A stretch of DNA of 64,000 bases from Ectobius pallidus (taxonomy: Eukaryota; Arthropoda; Insecta; Blattodea; Ectobiidae). The stretch lies in contig CAXKWD010000003.1 in NCBI GenBank assembly GCA_964059195.1, positions 200,408,174 to 200,472,173 on the forward strand. Reading direction: 5' to 3'. This document shows positions 44,397 to 55,481 of the stretch, piece after piece. Every line of letters begins with the position of its first letter. Position 1 is the first letter of the stretch. The notes under the pieces were generated by a model, which saw nothing but the letters and a program-made list of their open reading frames with translations, was not told where the DNA came from and searched no databases. The position numbers and the translations under genes are program-made.

Positions 44397-44559
44397 ATCC
44401 AAAATTGTGCTGTTTTACCCAATGTCCCTTCTATAACTTCAGTCAAGAAAGTTTGATAGTGACTGTGGAAGGTTTGGCAAGATAAATTATCATTCACAGA
44501 TGTCTAATTAGAATATGAAAGGTGTGCTGCCAGGTTTTCAATCGCTTTCATCCCTTCAG
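44397..44559. other. Right part of the fold-back loop
   Basis: Sequence between the Gypsy 3' flank and the right tandem arm. No motif is seen. It is not an inverted copy of 32851-33097. Confidence 0.45.
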
Positions 44560-45870
44560 AAACAAGATTTTTTCCAGTATTATTTGTCATGCTGTAATTG
44601 GTAATGGGAAAACAACTGAAACCTTAAACTATATGGCAATAGGAACAAAAGGTATGTGATTCGGAAATTCCCTGGGATTATTAGTATCAAAGAACAAATA
44701 TTTTTAGAGAATTAAAAAAAAACTAATTTTCTCCAGATTTTCGTGGTTTTCGGAGATTTCCGGAGATATGCTGTAATTGATAAGGGTAAAACAACTGAAA
44801 CCTTAATCTAGATGACATTACCAACACAAAAGCATATGAGTCACAAATTCCCTTTGAATATTAGGAGCAAAGAACTAAGATTTAAAAAAATAAAAACAAA
44901 GTAATTTTCTCCGGATTTCCGTGGTTTTCAGGGTTTACGTGGATTTGCTGCAATTGATAACGGGCAAACAACTGAAACCTTAAACTAAATGGCAATACCA
45001 ACAAAAAACACGAGTCAGAAATTCCCTGGGAATATTAGGAGCAAAGAACAAAGATTTTAAAGAGATTTTTAAAAAGTCAATTTCTCCGGATTTCCGTGGT
45101 TTTCGGAGTTTTCTGGATATATACTATAATTCATAAGGGGCAAACAACTGAAACCTTAATCTAGATGGTAATGCCAACAAAAAACATATGAGTCAGAAAT
45201 TATCATCGAATATTAGGAGCAAAGAACAAAGTTTTTAAAAAATAAAACATAGTCATTTTCTCCTTATAGCCTATAGGTGGTTTTCCGGGTATATGCTGCA
45301 ATTGGTAAGGGGCAAACAAATGACAAATTAATCTAGATGGCAATACAAACACAAAAACATATGATTCACCAATTCCCTTTGAATACCAGGAGCAAAGAAC
45401 AAAGATTTTAAAAAATTTAAACGAAATTAATTTTTCCGGATTTCTGTGGTTTTTGGTGTTTTCCGGGGATATGCTGTAATTGATAAGGGACAAACAACTG
45501 AAATTTTAATCTAGATGGTAATGCCAACAAAAAAACATATTTGAATATTAGGAGCAAAGAACAAAGATTTAAAAAAATAAAACATAGTCATTTTCTCCGT
45601 ATATACGTGGTTTTCCGGGTTTTCCGGTGATATGTTGTAATTTGTAAGGGGCAAACCACTGAAACCTTAAACTAGATGGCAATACGAACAAAAATATGTG
45701 AGTCAGAAATTCCCTGGGAATATTAGGGGCAAAAAACAATAAAAAATTAAAACAAACTCATTTTCTCCGGATTTCCGTAGTTTTCCGGGGTTTCCGGGTA
45801 AATGCTGTAATTGATAAGGGGCAAACAAGTAAAATCTTAAACTAGACGACAATACCAACAAGAATATATG
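44560..45870 (-). repeat. Right tandem-repeat arm, about 8 units
   Basis: Reverse-oriented units of the left arm type: 'tttccgtggtttt', 'atatgctgtaattgataag', 'ggcaaacaactgaaaccttaa', 'atggcaataccaacaa'. Starts fall at about 44634, 44813, 44990, 45165, 45340, 45520, 45680 and 45850. The unit count matches the left arm. Confidence 0.85.
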
Positions 45871-45904
45871 TGTGTCAGAAAATCCCACGGGGGGGGGGAG
45901 GGTT

Positions 45905-46280
45905 TGCTATTGGTAGCCCATGGTCTAGTAAAGAATTAAACAGTTTAATCGATATATTTTTAAAGCTATTTTGAGTTTTAGCATAATTACAATACGTTGT
46001 CATTATATTGTGTTTTCCTCTTGTATTGTAATTATGACACATACCATGTTCTGTGTGAGAATTGTAGTTTTCCTTTATATACAATAGACAATGAAAAACA
46101 AATAGCCCTGCCAGTGTCATGACTTGAATAATCCTAAAACTTTCTTTACAACGGCCATTTGATGGTAATCCACACATCAACCTAACCGCCCTTTTTTGCA
46201 GTCTAAGCAGTCTAATACCTGTGGTACAGGCAGAGGAAGTAAAAATATCGATGTATGCATGAATTTTATTCAGTATTATT
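45905..46280 (-). pseudogene. LINE RT tail, upstream half of a split copy
   Basis: The minus strand reads CTTGIRLLRLQKRAVRLMCG, then FRIIQVMTLAGLFVFHCLLY, NYNTRGKH and IKLFNSLLDHGLP. This is the usual CR1/Jockey-like RT tail. It breaks at the C-rich edge of the fold-back element. The next expected segment is found at 31331-31482. The open frame continues upstream only because it runs antisense through a SINE. Confidence 0.75.
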
Positions 46281-46494
46281 GATCGCCAGCGTGATATAGT
46301 GGTTGGCTTTGCTGACTGCGGATCCGCAGGTTTGAGTTCGATTTCCGGTACCTCTTCAAATTTTTCTGACATAAGGTCTGGAACGGGGTACGGTCAGCCT
46401 TGTGAGAACAACCGAGAAGCTATTTACAGAAGTGTGACTCCGATCATCAAAACCATCAATAACAGTCTATAATGGAAATGTATAACACGATCAG
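46281..46494 (+). mobile_element. tRNA-derived SINE
   Basis: The tRNA-like head has an A box in GATATAGTGGTTGG and a B-box-like GAGTTCGATTTCC. Then comes a body with 'acggggtacggtcagcc'. Its right side is cut or bounded by the MITE at 46495. I cannot see a target duplication. Confidence 0.6.
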
Positions 46495-46860
46495 TAAGAC
46501 CTGAGCCAAACACGCGTAGATAGCTTATCGTCCGCCGGTAGCGATGGAGTAAGGGCAGAATAGAATGCATATACTGTACTATTCATTCCAAAGTATGCGG
46601 TTCATAATAGCCCGTAACTATTGAAAACAAAAATAAAGTATTTGTATTTTTTATTTTATATTATTTAAGTAATGGTATGTAACTCATAGAATATCGCTGT
46701 TGGGTCTTCTCTATTGAATGCTGTGAGGCTAACTAAGATGTTTTTACACGGTCTGTACAGTATGAACTAGCAAAGACCATCACGTGCTATGAAGGTCAGG
46801 CAGGTCTAGATTACGTCATCGTAGACTACTGCGCAGCCGTTTGTTTGGCTCAGGTCTTAC
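46495..46860. mobile_element. MITE, TAAGACCTGAGCCAAAC termini
   Basis: The inverted ends TAAGACCTGAGCCAAAC stand at both sides. CGATC occurs just outside each end (46489-46493 and 46862-46866), but a clean 8-bp duplication cannot be shown. It has no ORF. Confidence 0.6.
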
Positions 46861-46866
46861 CGATCG

Positions 46867-47273
46867 AGTTATAACCAGCTCTGAAGATGCCAGATGTAGT
46901 TCGTGGCGAAACGTTAGCAGTTACAACGGACAGACCACGGACCGGAAATGGAAATCTCAGTTTATTTTATATTCTAATGTCCATGTATTGCGGGGAGCGC
47001 TCTGTGGGAAGGGGATTTTAACAATTCCTGTGTTGTGTTCGTGAGGGCGTTGTACATGGGTTAGAAGCTCCTGCAGAGTGGCCTACACGACTCTCTCTAG
47101 GATGAATGGGTCATTATTCGTATGTTTTTTTTATTCTTTAATTTGAAAATGGTTCCCCATTCGCTGCAGTTTTCGTAAACCGGTATAGAATGAAAATAGT
47201 TGTAATAGCATTTTCCTTATTTCTATACTTGTTATATCAGCACGATTTGACATATTGGAGCAGGCTTCCTTTA
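46867..47273. other. Unassigned spacer
   Basis: The ORF at 46841-47044 has no motif. No repeat relation to the rest of the window is seen. Confidence 0.4.
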
Positions 47274-48450
47274 TTAAGTGCCAGTATGGTACTTTATGAG
47301 ATTGTGTGGGGGACGAAAAAATGTCTGTCCGTTTGTCTGTCTGCCCGTGTGCCTGTACGCACCATAACTCAAATAAGCTTTATCGGATTTTCATGAAACT
47401 TGGAAAACACATTTATAATGTCCATGGGAAGAACCCTATTGATATTGAACCAAATCGGTTCACCGGTACCGGAGCAATGCCCAATTTAGTGCCTATTTTA
47501 ATATAATATACTAAAAAGGCGCCATAGCTCAAATACGCTGTATCGGATTTCCATGAAACTTGGTATACATACGTATTTATAACGTCCATGAGAAGTACCC
47601 TATTGAATTTGAACCCAATCTGTTGACCGGTACCGGAGTAAAACCCAATTTATTGTCTATTTTAAAGGCACAACTCAAATACGCTTTATAGGATTTTTAT
47701 GAAACTTCGTATACGCATTTATAATGTCCATGGGAATACGTCTATTGATATTCGACTAAATCGGTTGGCCAGTACCGGAAAAATGCCCAATTTAGTGCCT
47801 TTTATGTTAATATATAAGAAGTCGTGATAACTCAGATACGCTTTATTGGAATTTCCTGAAATTTTGTATACCCATTTATAATGTACATGGGAAGACGTCT
47901 ACTGCTATTGGACCAAATCGGTAGACCGGTACCGGAGTAAAACCCAATTTAGTGTCTATTTTAAAGACGCCGTAACTCAAATACGCTTTACCGGATTTTT
48001 GTGAAACTTGGTATACACATTTATAATGTCCATGGAAAGACGTCTATTGATATTGGATAAAATCGGTTGACCTGTTTCGGAGTAATGCTCAATTTAGTGC
48101 CTATTTTATGGTAATATATGTATTCGGAAGAGTTTATGAAATGCACATCAGTTATCTTGACAACATAGCCTATTGTTTTCCTGTGATCTTATACGGCTTT
48201 GGCAATTAAAATACAGTTATCTATGACAAATAACACTATTGCTTTACCTGCGCTTATCCAACTGGACCGTTAAACTGACCCAGGTGTCCGAGATGGTAAC
48301 GTCTTGGCCTCATATTCTTTAGTTCCATGGTTCAAATCCCGAAACCGGCCAATTTGACTTTTTGTTTGTATTCTGCATATCATAACTGCAATCATAACTG
48401 ATTAAACAAAAACATACTGGCACTTTGTTACATCAGTTTACCTGATTTTA
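47274..48450 (-). repeat. Family C repeat, copy 4, full length
   Basis: On the plus strand it runs from 'ttaagtgccagtatggtact' to 'catcagtttacctgatttta'. The GTCTGTCCG-rich start is followed by about five imperfect 155-170 bp units, then 'aacaaataacactattg', the tRNA-like segment at 48275-48352 and the distal end with the inverted 'catactggcacttt'. Confidence 0.75.
48275..48352 (+). other. tRNA-like segment in family C
   Basis: It has 'cccaggtgtccgagatggta' (A-box region) and 'GGTTCAAATCC' (B box). It is homologous to 24541-24617 and, inverted, 55745-55830. Transcription by RNA polymerase III is possible but untested. Confidence 0.55.
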
Positions 48451-48469
48451 TTTTTTCATATATATTGTA

Positions 48470-48736
48470 CAGCTAGGGGGGAAAAAAAGCGGACCGACTC
48501 TTTTAGCTGATTTCAGAGCCTTGTGATTCGTAAATAAATGTAATAGATGTAACGGAAACGTTTGTTTTCACAAGCAATGCAAATTACGTGAAATTATTTC
48601 TCAATTGATTGTCTATATTGTCTAGAACAAATTTCAAAACATTCCCTGCTATCCTGTGATTGCCGCTAGGCATGCGCAGTGGCTCATATCGGCAACTTAG
48701 ATATTTTATTCGGTCCGCTTTTTTTCCCCCTACCTG
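48470..48736. mobile_element. TA-flanked MITE, CAGSTAGGGGG termini
   Basis: Inverted ends of about 28 bp (CAGCTAGGGGGGAAAAAAAG on the left) are flanked by TA at 48468-48469 and 48737-48738. At 267 bp it is a typical Tc1/mariner-derived MITE. It adjoins a LINE fragment on its right. Confidence 0.65.
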
Positions 48737-48738
48737 TA

Positions 48739-49440
48739 CATGCTCTTTGCAATTTAAAATGTTATCAACAGTTACACCTAATAGCTTTTCTGAATTGTGT
48801 GCATTTATATGGCATATTTTATCAAGTCTTGAGTCCATATGGCAATTTGATGGGTTTTAAATAACATTAAATTCGTTTTGTTAATATTTAGCTTCAATCC
48901 ATTGAATATAAACCATTTATTTAGGTTGTTATTGCTTGCGTAGCAGCCCTTGCAAGAGACTGTATATTTTCCTCTCTCATTATTATTGTTGTATCATCTG
49001 CATTTGGGATTATATTCTCCTTTAAATGGTTTGCAAGAGCATTGGTGTACATAATAAATAGAAGAGGACCTAATACTGATCCTTGGGGAACACCCCATAT
49101 AATTTCATTCCATTCTGACTGTTTTGTTATTTCGGATTTAAGGATTACTTTGTCGTTATATATTTTAGAAACGACCACCTTAAAGGTACATCACCAATTC
49201 CATAGTTTTAATATGCTTAGGAGTCTTCCATATATGACATATCAAGGCAGAAGTGTTATGTTGGGAAACATCATTAAGTAGTTTTATTAAAGCTGAGTTA
49301 ATGGATTGTTTTCCTGAACCCATGTTGATATGTGTATATTTTATGATTATTCTCTAGGTATGACATTAATTGATCATGCACCATTTTTTCTAGTAACGTG
49401 AAAAAAGTAGGTAGTATAAAATAGTTCAGATTTCTGGACT
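48739..49440 (-). pseudogene. CR1/Jockey-like LINE RT fragment
   Basis: The minus strand contains INSALIKLLND (the segment before motif A). The open frame 48921-49178 has GVPQGSVLGPLLFIMYTNAL (motif B) and IIPNADDTTIIM, where the YADD box has Asn for Tyr. After a shift comes LLGVTVDNILNCKEHV, which ends at the MITE. The N-terminal endonuclease and the RT tail are missing. Frameshifts separate the blocks. Confidence 0.75.
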
Positions 49441-49849
49441 TCACACATATTATTATACGTAAGGTTATCGGTTTAGCTTTGAGAGCTATCAGCTATTACG
49501 CTTGCCGGCCATGTTGGAGTACGCGGGAAGAAGTTGAATGCACAGGCATTAGCCTTGGACACTCATTAGCCTTAGACACCTGTGCCTGTCATGAATGTAA
49601 GGACGTCTGCTGCTGCCTCAAGTAAAGTGGACTTGGCTGCATCCTGCGCATCGTGCTCCGGAAGCTGGAGCTCGCTGTTGCCAGGCAACCGAACAGATCG
49701 ATATCTCGACCCGTGCCGCAGATCAGGTGGCCCAAAATATTAACAGCTCCAGAATAAACACTGCGTATGGGCTACTCAAAAGCTTAGGAAAGACCTTCAT
49801 TTTATTTCAATGTAATAAAGTCCTTTCAATAAACATTTTTTGCACGACG
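49441..49849. other. Unassigned spacer
   Basis: The stretch has relatively balanced base composition and a short doubled 'cattagcctTagacac' phrase (about 49546-49580). No gene or element is recognised. Confidence 0.4.
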
Positions 49850-50290
49850 AAATTAATTAGTGATACTAACGAATATTGTTGCCGTGGATCGTAACTTGAC
49901 ATTCCCGCACGCAATCTTGTTGCTATGGAAACAAAACAAATTTCCGTGCGGTAAGAATTTACTTACGGCACTCATCATAATACAAGCCTTTGTGGACAAG
50001 GCCCCCCAGGACAAATATTCGGTTCCCATAACAACAAACACATGCGAATCACTTTATGAAATATAACATCCATCTTCAATAGTGTATATACATAATATTT
50101 TCAGCTAATATCTCATTTAATATAAATAAACTAGCGTGAGCCCGTGGATTCGCACACGATAATTATTTCAAAAATTAAAAGCATAATAGCTAAATCATTA
50201 TATTTATTAACACCTAAATCACGTGGACTACATACCACGCCAAATCGAACAACGTTTGATCATATTTAGGCCTATATTGATTATCCCTCT

Positions 50291-50332
<42 letters not shown>

Positions 50333-50850
50333 CCTCTTCGGTGTAGGTTGAAAATTTCATATGACTGCGTGCCTTGACATTATAAACAAAAGAATCGACC
50401 AGCGTGAGCTACAACGTTCAAGCGAGGTGTTATGTCCAAGGTATGACAAAAATAGCCAAAGCCTACTGTAATTGATTTGACATTGAAATGTATAACTGAA
50501 AACTGATGCTTCGAAAACGCAAAAATGCACGTTTTCTGCCCGTTTTTCACTCATAACTCACGAACGAAAGCAAAAATTAAAAATGTTGAATATGCCAGAA
50601 ACCTTCCCGGGAATGCACTCAACAACTTCCCAAAGTTTCATGGCGATCGGATGAATGGGGAAGTAATGCATAAAGAACAGACACACACACACACATACAT
50701 ACATTCATTTTTATATATAGGCCTATAGATTGATATAACTAATCATCGTGCAAAAAGTAGCATGCACTACTAGTGCCGCAAGCGCATGACGGATCTCGGA
50801 AATTGAAAAAACTCTTTCCTCGATCCGTATGCACCGCTTACATATTTTTT
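49850..50850 (+). repeat. Family E repeat, copy 3, split by a Helitron
   Basis: 49850-50130 and 50730-50850 join into one family E copy. The join 'aatataaataaa|ttgatataa' is present unfilled in copy 1 at about 6201-6221. Confidence 0.75.
50131..50729 (-). mobile_element. Helitron-like element, type A, with empty site
   Basis: On the minus strand it starts TCTATAGGCCTATATATAAA at 50729 and ends in a hairpin (CACGGGCTCAC side) then GCTAG at 50131. Host A is at 50130 and host T at 50730, with no duplication, confirmed by family E copy 1. The interior matches 1-687 (AAT run, 'gtgtaggttgaaaattTcat', 'caaaacgcac' block). An (AC)n run stands at about 50680-50695. Confidence 0.75.
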
Positions 50851-51057
50851 CATTCTTTCGCTTGAGCTGCTTATACTAGGAGCTAAAATGTTTCTTTCAA
50901 CATTTATTTTTTTTCCCCCCGCAAAATCGTCTGAAGAGTAGTTACATGCCACCAACTGGGAATACTCTTTGCAATATGGCTTCTTATTCTTTTTCAGAAT
51001 GTGAAGGGGGAGAAAGGTGTAGGCCTATTTCCGATGATCGGAGTAAAGAAAGTTATA
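50851..51057. other. Unassigned spacer
   Basis: No feature is recognised. Confidence 0.35.
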
Positions 51058-51790
51058 TGACTGCATTAATCAGACTTTATTTGGGTTGTGTAACCTTCTA
51101 GGATGCGAGGGGCTACCGACATTCTTTTCATTTTTATAATCAATTACATGAAGACAATGTTACACATAATAGGTAAAACTTTTATTTTGGATAGAGCAAG
51201 TTATGTTTCTCACATAAGTTTTTTTCATTAATTTTGCGGTCATGCTACCATGGTGGAAAGCCGAATTTCCAGCACCCATAGCCGGCAACCTAAGTTACCG
51301 CACTCCTTACCGCAATCCTTATCGCACGGGTGCGTTTATCTGGTCATAAAAACGTCAAGTCAATGACTGACAATGTCATTTGTTCTGCATCTAACAGAAA
51401 TAGTTATATTACGTTTTGCAATAACATAAAGTCCGCTTTAATAACATATCTAACAAAAAATCTGACGTGCAACTCGCATAACATCCTCTTCCCAAATATA
51501 AGTTTTTCCACTTAATGTAATATATTACGTATGACATTATCTTCACATAAATTTGTTGTAAAAGTGAAGAGAATTGCATCCACGAAGGAAACATAACCAA
51601 AATAAAATCTGATTAATGTACTTAACGCTATTCACTATAAGCTTATCCAAAACAAGAACAAAAAGCCATATTGCAAAGACTGCGTATGCAGAGTGGGTGG
51701 CTTATAATTACCCTCCAGATTTTTTTCGAAAAATTGTTTCAATTAAAAGTTTTAGCTCTTATTATTCAGAGTAGGTGGCTTATAACTACC
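51058..51790 (+). repeat. Family H repeat, copy 3, with inverted pair
   Basis: 51536-51780 matches family H copies 1 and 2 and shows the uninterrupted 'gggtggcttataattaccct' site. 51065-51115 is an inverted, diverged copy of 51575-51618 (the 'aataaaatctgattaat' block), so the piece may be a degenerate fold-back unit. Confidence 0.5.
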
Positions 51791-52554
51791 CTTCAGCGGG
51801 CCACACTGATTTATTGATTTGTTAATAGCATCATGGTTATGTACTGTAAAACAAATATATCATAATATTAAATTACAATATCTGCCATTTGTCTATGGTA
51901 GGTGACGCGGCGGTCGGGGGGAGTAGGCCTAGGCCCTTCAGGGATGTAGCGCTACTGAGTTTAGTTTCTTTAGTGTTTGTTTGCAGGCCGTCAAAATTAA
52001 GCAACGGGCGCATTATAGTAGGCTATTTGTTTGTGGACCGCCAAAAAAATTAATTCCACATGAGCTAGAATGTTGAAATCTTGCAAACTAATAGCTTTTG
52101 GATATAACCGATGCAAAAAAATTTTTAACCTCCAAAAAAATCTTTGAAAGGTTTTGAACGCGTATTTATATGCCTTCAGATTTTTGTTGTTGCAAAAATT
52201 AAAGGATATCTTTGACGTGAGTAATTTGCTGTAAATTCGATCTCTTAATATTCTAGTTATCCCACTTAACCTATTCCTTCACATCTGCTTATTAAACTTT
52301 CTGAAGAAACCGTGGTCTTAAACTCAATATATATATATATATATATTTTTAATATGGCTAATTAACTCCACCTGGCACTTTGTTATCAATTTACCTGATT
52401 TTCTTGTCCTGTTTATTTGTTTTGCGCTTCCACAGTCAGACATGTGCATTTTTTATTACTTTTTGACTAAAGGGGATATAAATATTTTATTTAAAGGCGA
52501 AACTCGACATCGAAATTTAGGGTGGAATTCAATAGCTGTTATAGGTTTATAGTA
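51791..52554. other. Unassigned spacer with (AT)n
   Basis: An (AT)n run lies at about 52327-52346. Near 52360-52400 'ggcactttgttatcaatttacctgatttt' resembles the end of family C and may be a small relic. Nothing else is seen. Confidence 0.4.
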
Positions 52555-53400
52555 TATTGCGATACAAGTGCCGTAAGGCATGATTACGGATCGAGGAAAT
52601 AGTTTGAGTCCACCGCTGTGGCTCAGGGGATGCGTTCAATCCTCTCACGCAGCGGGCCCGGGTTCGATTCCTGGTCGGGACAAGTTACCTAGGTGGGGTT
52701 TTTTCTGGGGTTTTCCTCACCTTTGAGACAAATGTCGGGTAACTTTAGGCCCTTGTGGTCCCCTTGTCTCGGAGGTGGCCCCGGCATTGGGCTGATCACT
52801 CATCCGGGGAGGCCCTCCATGTCCATGTCTGGTCAAAAAAGTATGTATGTGATCCAAAGATAATCCCTCTCCCGACAGGTCGCGGCCCTGTAAGGCCCGG
52901 GCGGCTTGGGTCGCTTAAATCCTAAAAGGGAGAGGTTAAACTACGAGAAAGAAAGAAGAAGGAAATAGTTTGAAAACACGAGGCGCTTGCGACGAGTGTT
53001 TTCAATTTTCCGAGATCCGTAATGCGCTTACGGCACGTGTATTGCATGCTATTTTTTGCACGATGATTATTTATATCATTTTAATTATATTAATTGTGAT
53101 ATTACCTGAAAATATTATGAGTATACATTCTTGAATATAGATGTTTATTTCAGAAAGTGATTCGCATGTGTTTGTTGTTATGGGAACCGAATATTTGTCC
53201 TGGGGCCTTGTTCATAAAGGCTTGTATTATGAAGTGTATCGTAATGAATTATGACGTGGCGCAGGCACCGTAAGTAATTTAACCGCATCGCAACGCCCTT
53301 AGCAACAAGATTATGTGGGAATGTCAACTTACGATCCACGGCAACAACGTTCGTAAGTACCACTAATTAGTTAAGGAGTGCAAAAAAGAATATTGTAATA
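52555..53400 (-). repeat. Family E repeat, copy 4, with SINE insert
   Basis: Reverse-strand copy collinear with 26395-27060. It is split by the SINE at 52608-52959, but is unfilled at the site used by the palindromic tRNA SINE in copy 2. Confidence 0.7.
52608..52959 (+). mobile_element. tRNA-derived SINE with 14-bp target duplication
   Basis: AGGAAATAGTTTGA is duplicated at 52594-52607 and 52960-52973. The head has an A-box-like TGTGGCTCAGGGG and a B box GGTTCGATTCC. The body has 'gttttttctggggttttcct', a core block seen in many insect SINEs, and it ends in a GAAA-rich tail. The 352-bp copy appears full length. Confidence 0.9.
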
Positions 53401-53872
53401 TGAAGTGAAGAAAGCGAAAACGGTGTCTCGAAAACCATACAAACTTCCCAATTAGTGAAATACATAGGATTTATAAAGAAAAATATGAAATTAAAATACA
53501 TAGCCTATATTAGTTTTGCTGAAAATGGACCTAGTGCAGTAAATTCCAGCAATTGCGGGCTATTGTTTACGGTAATTGGTGGTCGCACTGAAATCGATAT
53601 ATTAATAATAATTAACAGTATATTGTATGGCTCCAGTTGAAAAGAATGATCGCTTCCGCTCGTCCACACAAGCACAATGGTTTTGATGACAAGCTGATGG
53701 CAGTTGCCAAAGCTGTGTTCAGTGTGCTGGCTTCATAATATAATATAATATTAATTCAGTTGGCCTACCGATCCGGGCTGTCACAAGTAAAATAGATTCC
53801 GTGATTTAAAAATTGAAACAGTCCCTTGTACCATAGTTCTGAGAAACATCTAAAGTTATCGTCTAGGTAAGT
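53401..53872. other. Unassigned spacer
   Basis: The ORF at 53455-53640 has no motif. No repeat is recognised. Confidence 0.4.
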
Positions 53873-54272
53873 TATTTTTTGCACGATGTAACTATTTAGT
53901 GGTACTTACGAATATTGTTGCCGTGGATCGTAACTTGACATTCCCGCACGCAATCTAGTTGAAAACAAAAGAAATCTCAGTGCTGTAAAAATTTAAAAAG
54001 GCACACGTGCCGTGAGTAAAACCATCCAATACAAGCCTTTATCAAAGACCGGAACCAAGGCTGCTGTGGAAGGACAAATATTCGGTCCCCATAACAACCA
54101 ACACTTGCGAATCACTTTCTGAATTATAACATCTATCTTCAATAATGTATATACATAATATTTTCAGCTAATATCTCAATTAATATAATTAAATTCATAT
54201 AAATAATCATCGTGCAAAAAATAGCATGCAATACAAGCGCATAACGGAACGAGTATCGCAATATACTATTTT
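53873..54272 (+). repeat. Family E repeat, copy 5
   Basis: The core is bounded by TATTTTTTGCACGATG at 53875 and the inverted CATCGTGCAAAAAATA near 54209-54224, giving a core of about 350 bp. Part of the outer hairpin sequence follows. Confidence 0.65.
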
Positions 54273-54396
54273 TATACAGACAGACTATTCTACTCATACG
54301 CCGTGTGTTTGATATTGACCAGTAACGTTTACCAATTCCTCGGATATTGATCAATCAAGGCCGTTTATCTTATAAAATGCTTGCTATTAATACGTT

Positions 54397-54500
54397 GCGG
54401 AGGCGGTAGCCGAAGCGAAGTGCCCTTGCATTTTCGAATAATGTACGATACACTCTTTGTAGGTTTCGAAAATGTGGCATATTATATCTTCCAGAGGTTA
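54397..54500 (-). repeat. Fragment of the CTTCGGG MITE interior
   Basis: It is an inverted match to 25603-25705 ('gcggaggcggYagccgaagc', 'cattttcgaataatgtacg'). No terminus is present. The fragment may mark an independent older repeat that the MITE captured. Confidence 0.6.
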
Positions 54501-54710
54501 GTAAGCCTATCACCTTTTGTTTAGTGGTATGACGTCACACTACCAACTTCCAATCACGAGTTTGTACGTAATATGAGGACAGAAGAATTCGCTAGATCGT
54601 GGTATAAAAAAAGTGCATCGCGAGGGAGTGGAAGGTGGGAACATTCATCCAAGGTGCGACTTACATTTATTTTTTCTCAAAGACAAACACACACAACTCT
54701 TCTTTATATA

Positions 54711-55421
54711 CAGTGAGTTCCACGCAAGAGTTGGCCAATGACGCGGGTTTCTGCGGCGCGGCTGGCACAGCTCCAACTCCCGAGCGATCGGGTGAAATAT
54801 CTACGCAAATAATGCCGCGGTCGTTGTAATGATTCAGGTTCTCACATTTACAGTTAAAATTACAATGAAAATAACCACGTACCTAATCACAAGAGATGTT
54901 GGAAATGTTCTCCTCTTGCATACGCGCTACATTGGCACCTTTTTTAGGGAATTTTCTTTCACGCGCGTAAGTTTCTGCTTCCGAGATAGAATTAATTTAT
55001 CTTGTGATATTGTCTTTAAGTTCTTCTTATGTATGGGAAATTGACTTTAAACTTTATTTTTCAAGTTTCCCCATAAATAATATTTACATACTGTTAGAAG
55101 AACTTAATGACAATATCACATAGGCCTATCAAAAGAGAAAGTAACTCTGTCTCGGAAGCTGAACTTACGCGTGAAAGAAAATTTCCTAAAAAGATGCCAG
55201 TATTGTCTGGATGCAAGAGGAGAACATTCCCAACATCTTTTGTGATGAGGTACGTGGTTATTTTTATTGTAATTTTAACTGTAAATGTGAGAACCTGAAT
55301 CATTACAACGACCGCGGCCTTATTTGCGTAGATATTTCACCCGATCGCTCGGGAGTTGGAGCTGTGCCAGCCGCGACGCAGAAACCCGCGTCATTGGCCA
55401 ACTCTTGCGTGGGACTCACTG
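54711..55421. mobile_element. Fold-back element with arms over 300 bp
   Basis: TA occurs at 54709-54710 and 55422-55423. The termini are inverted CAGTGAGTyCCACGCAAGAG. The arms 54711-55028 and 55096-55421 are diverged inverted copies of about 320 bp, with a 67-bp loop. The arms contain the same GC-rich block ('cccgagcgatcgggtgaaat'), and ORFs in both arms read the same Ile/Val-rich peptide. No transposase motif is visible. TA flanks suggest the Tc1/mariner group. Confidence 0.7.
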
Positions 55422-55481
55422 TATATAATACAATACAGTGTATTGTCCATTAATTAATTCATTTTAAATGTATCAACAATA

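Larger units (their letters stand above)
31484..45898. mobile_element. Fold-back-like element with tandem-repeat arms, split by Gypsy
   Basis: The outer ends are inverted: a C run then GTGGGATTTTCCGACTCAC near 31484-31509, with the matching complement near 45870-45898. The left arm (31500-32850) and right arm (44560-45870) each hold about eight units of 165-185 bp in opposite orientation. Without the 11.3-kb Gypsy insertion the element is about 3.1 kb. Inverted arms made of tandem repeats recall Drosophila FB-type elements. No transposase is visible, so the superfamily is an open question. Confidence 0.65.

Noticed and set aside
45875..46372. 165-residue minus-strand ORF as one protein
   Set aside because: Only the middle is LINE RT tail. 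The N-terminal part is antisense SINE and the last residues are the edge of the fold-back element.
46495..46866. hAT assignment for the TAAGACCTGAGCC MITE
   Set aside because: Only CGATC matches on both sides; an 8-bp duplication cannot be shown, so the superfamily is left open.
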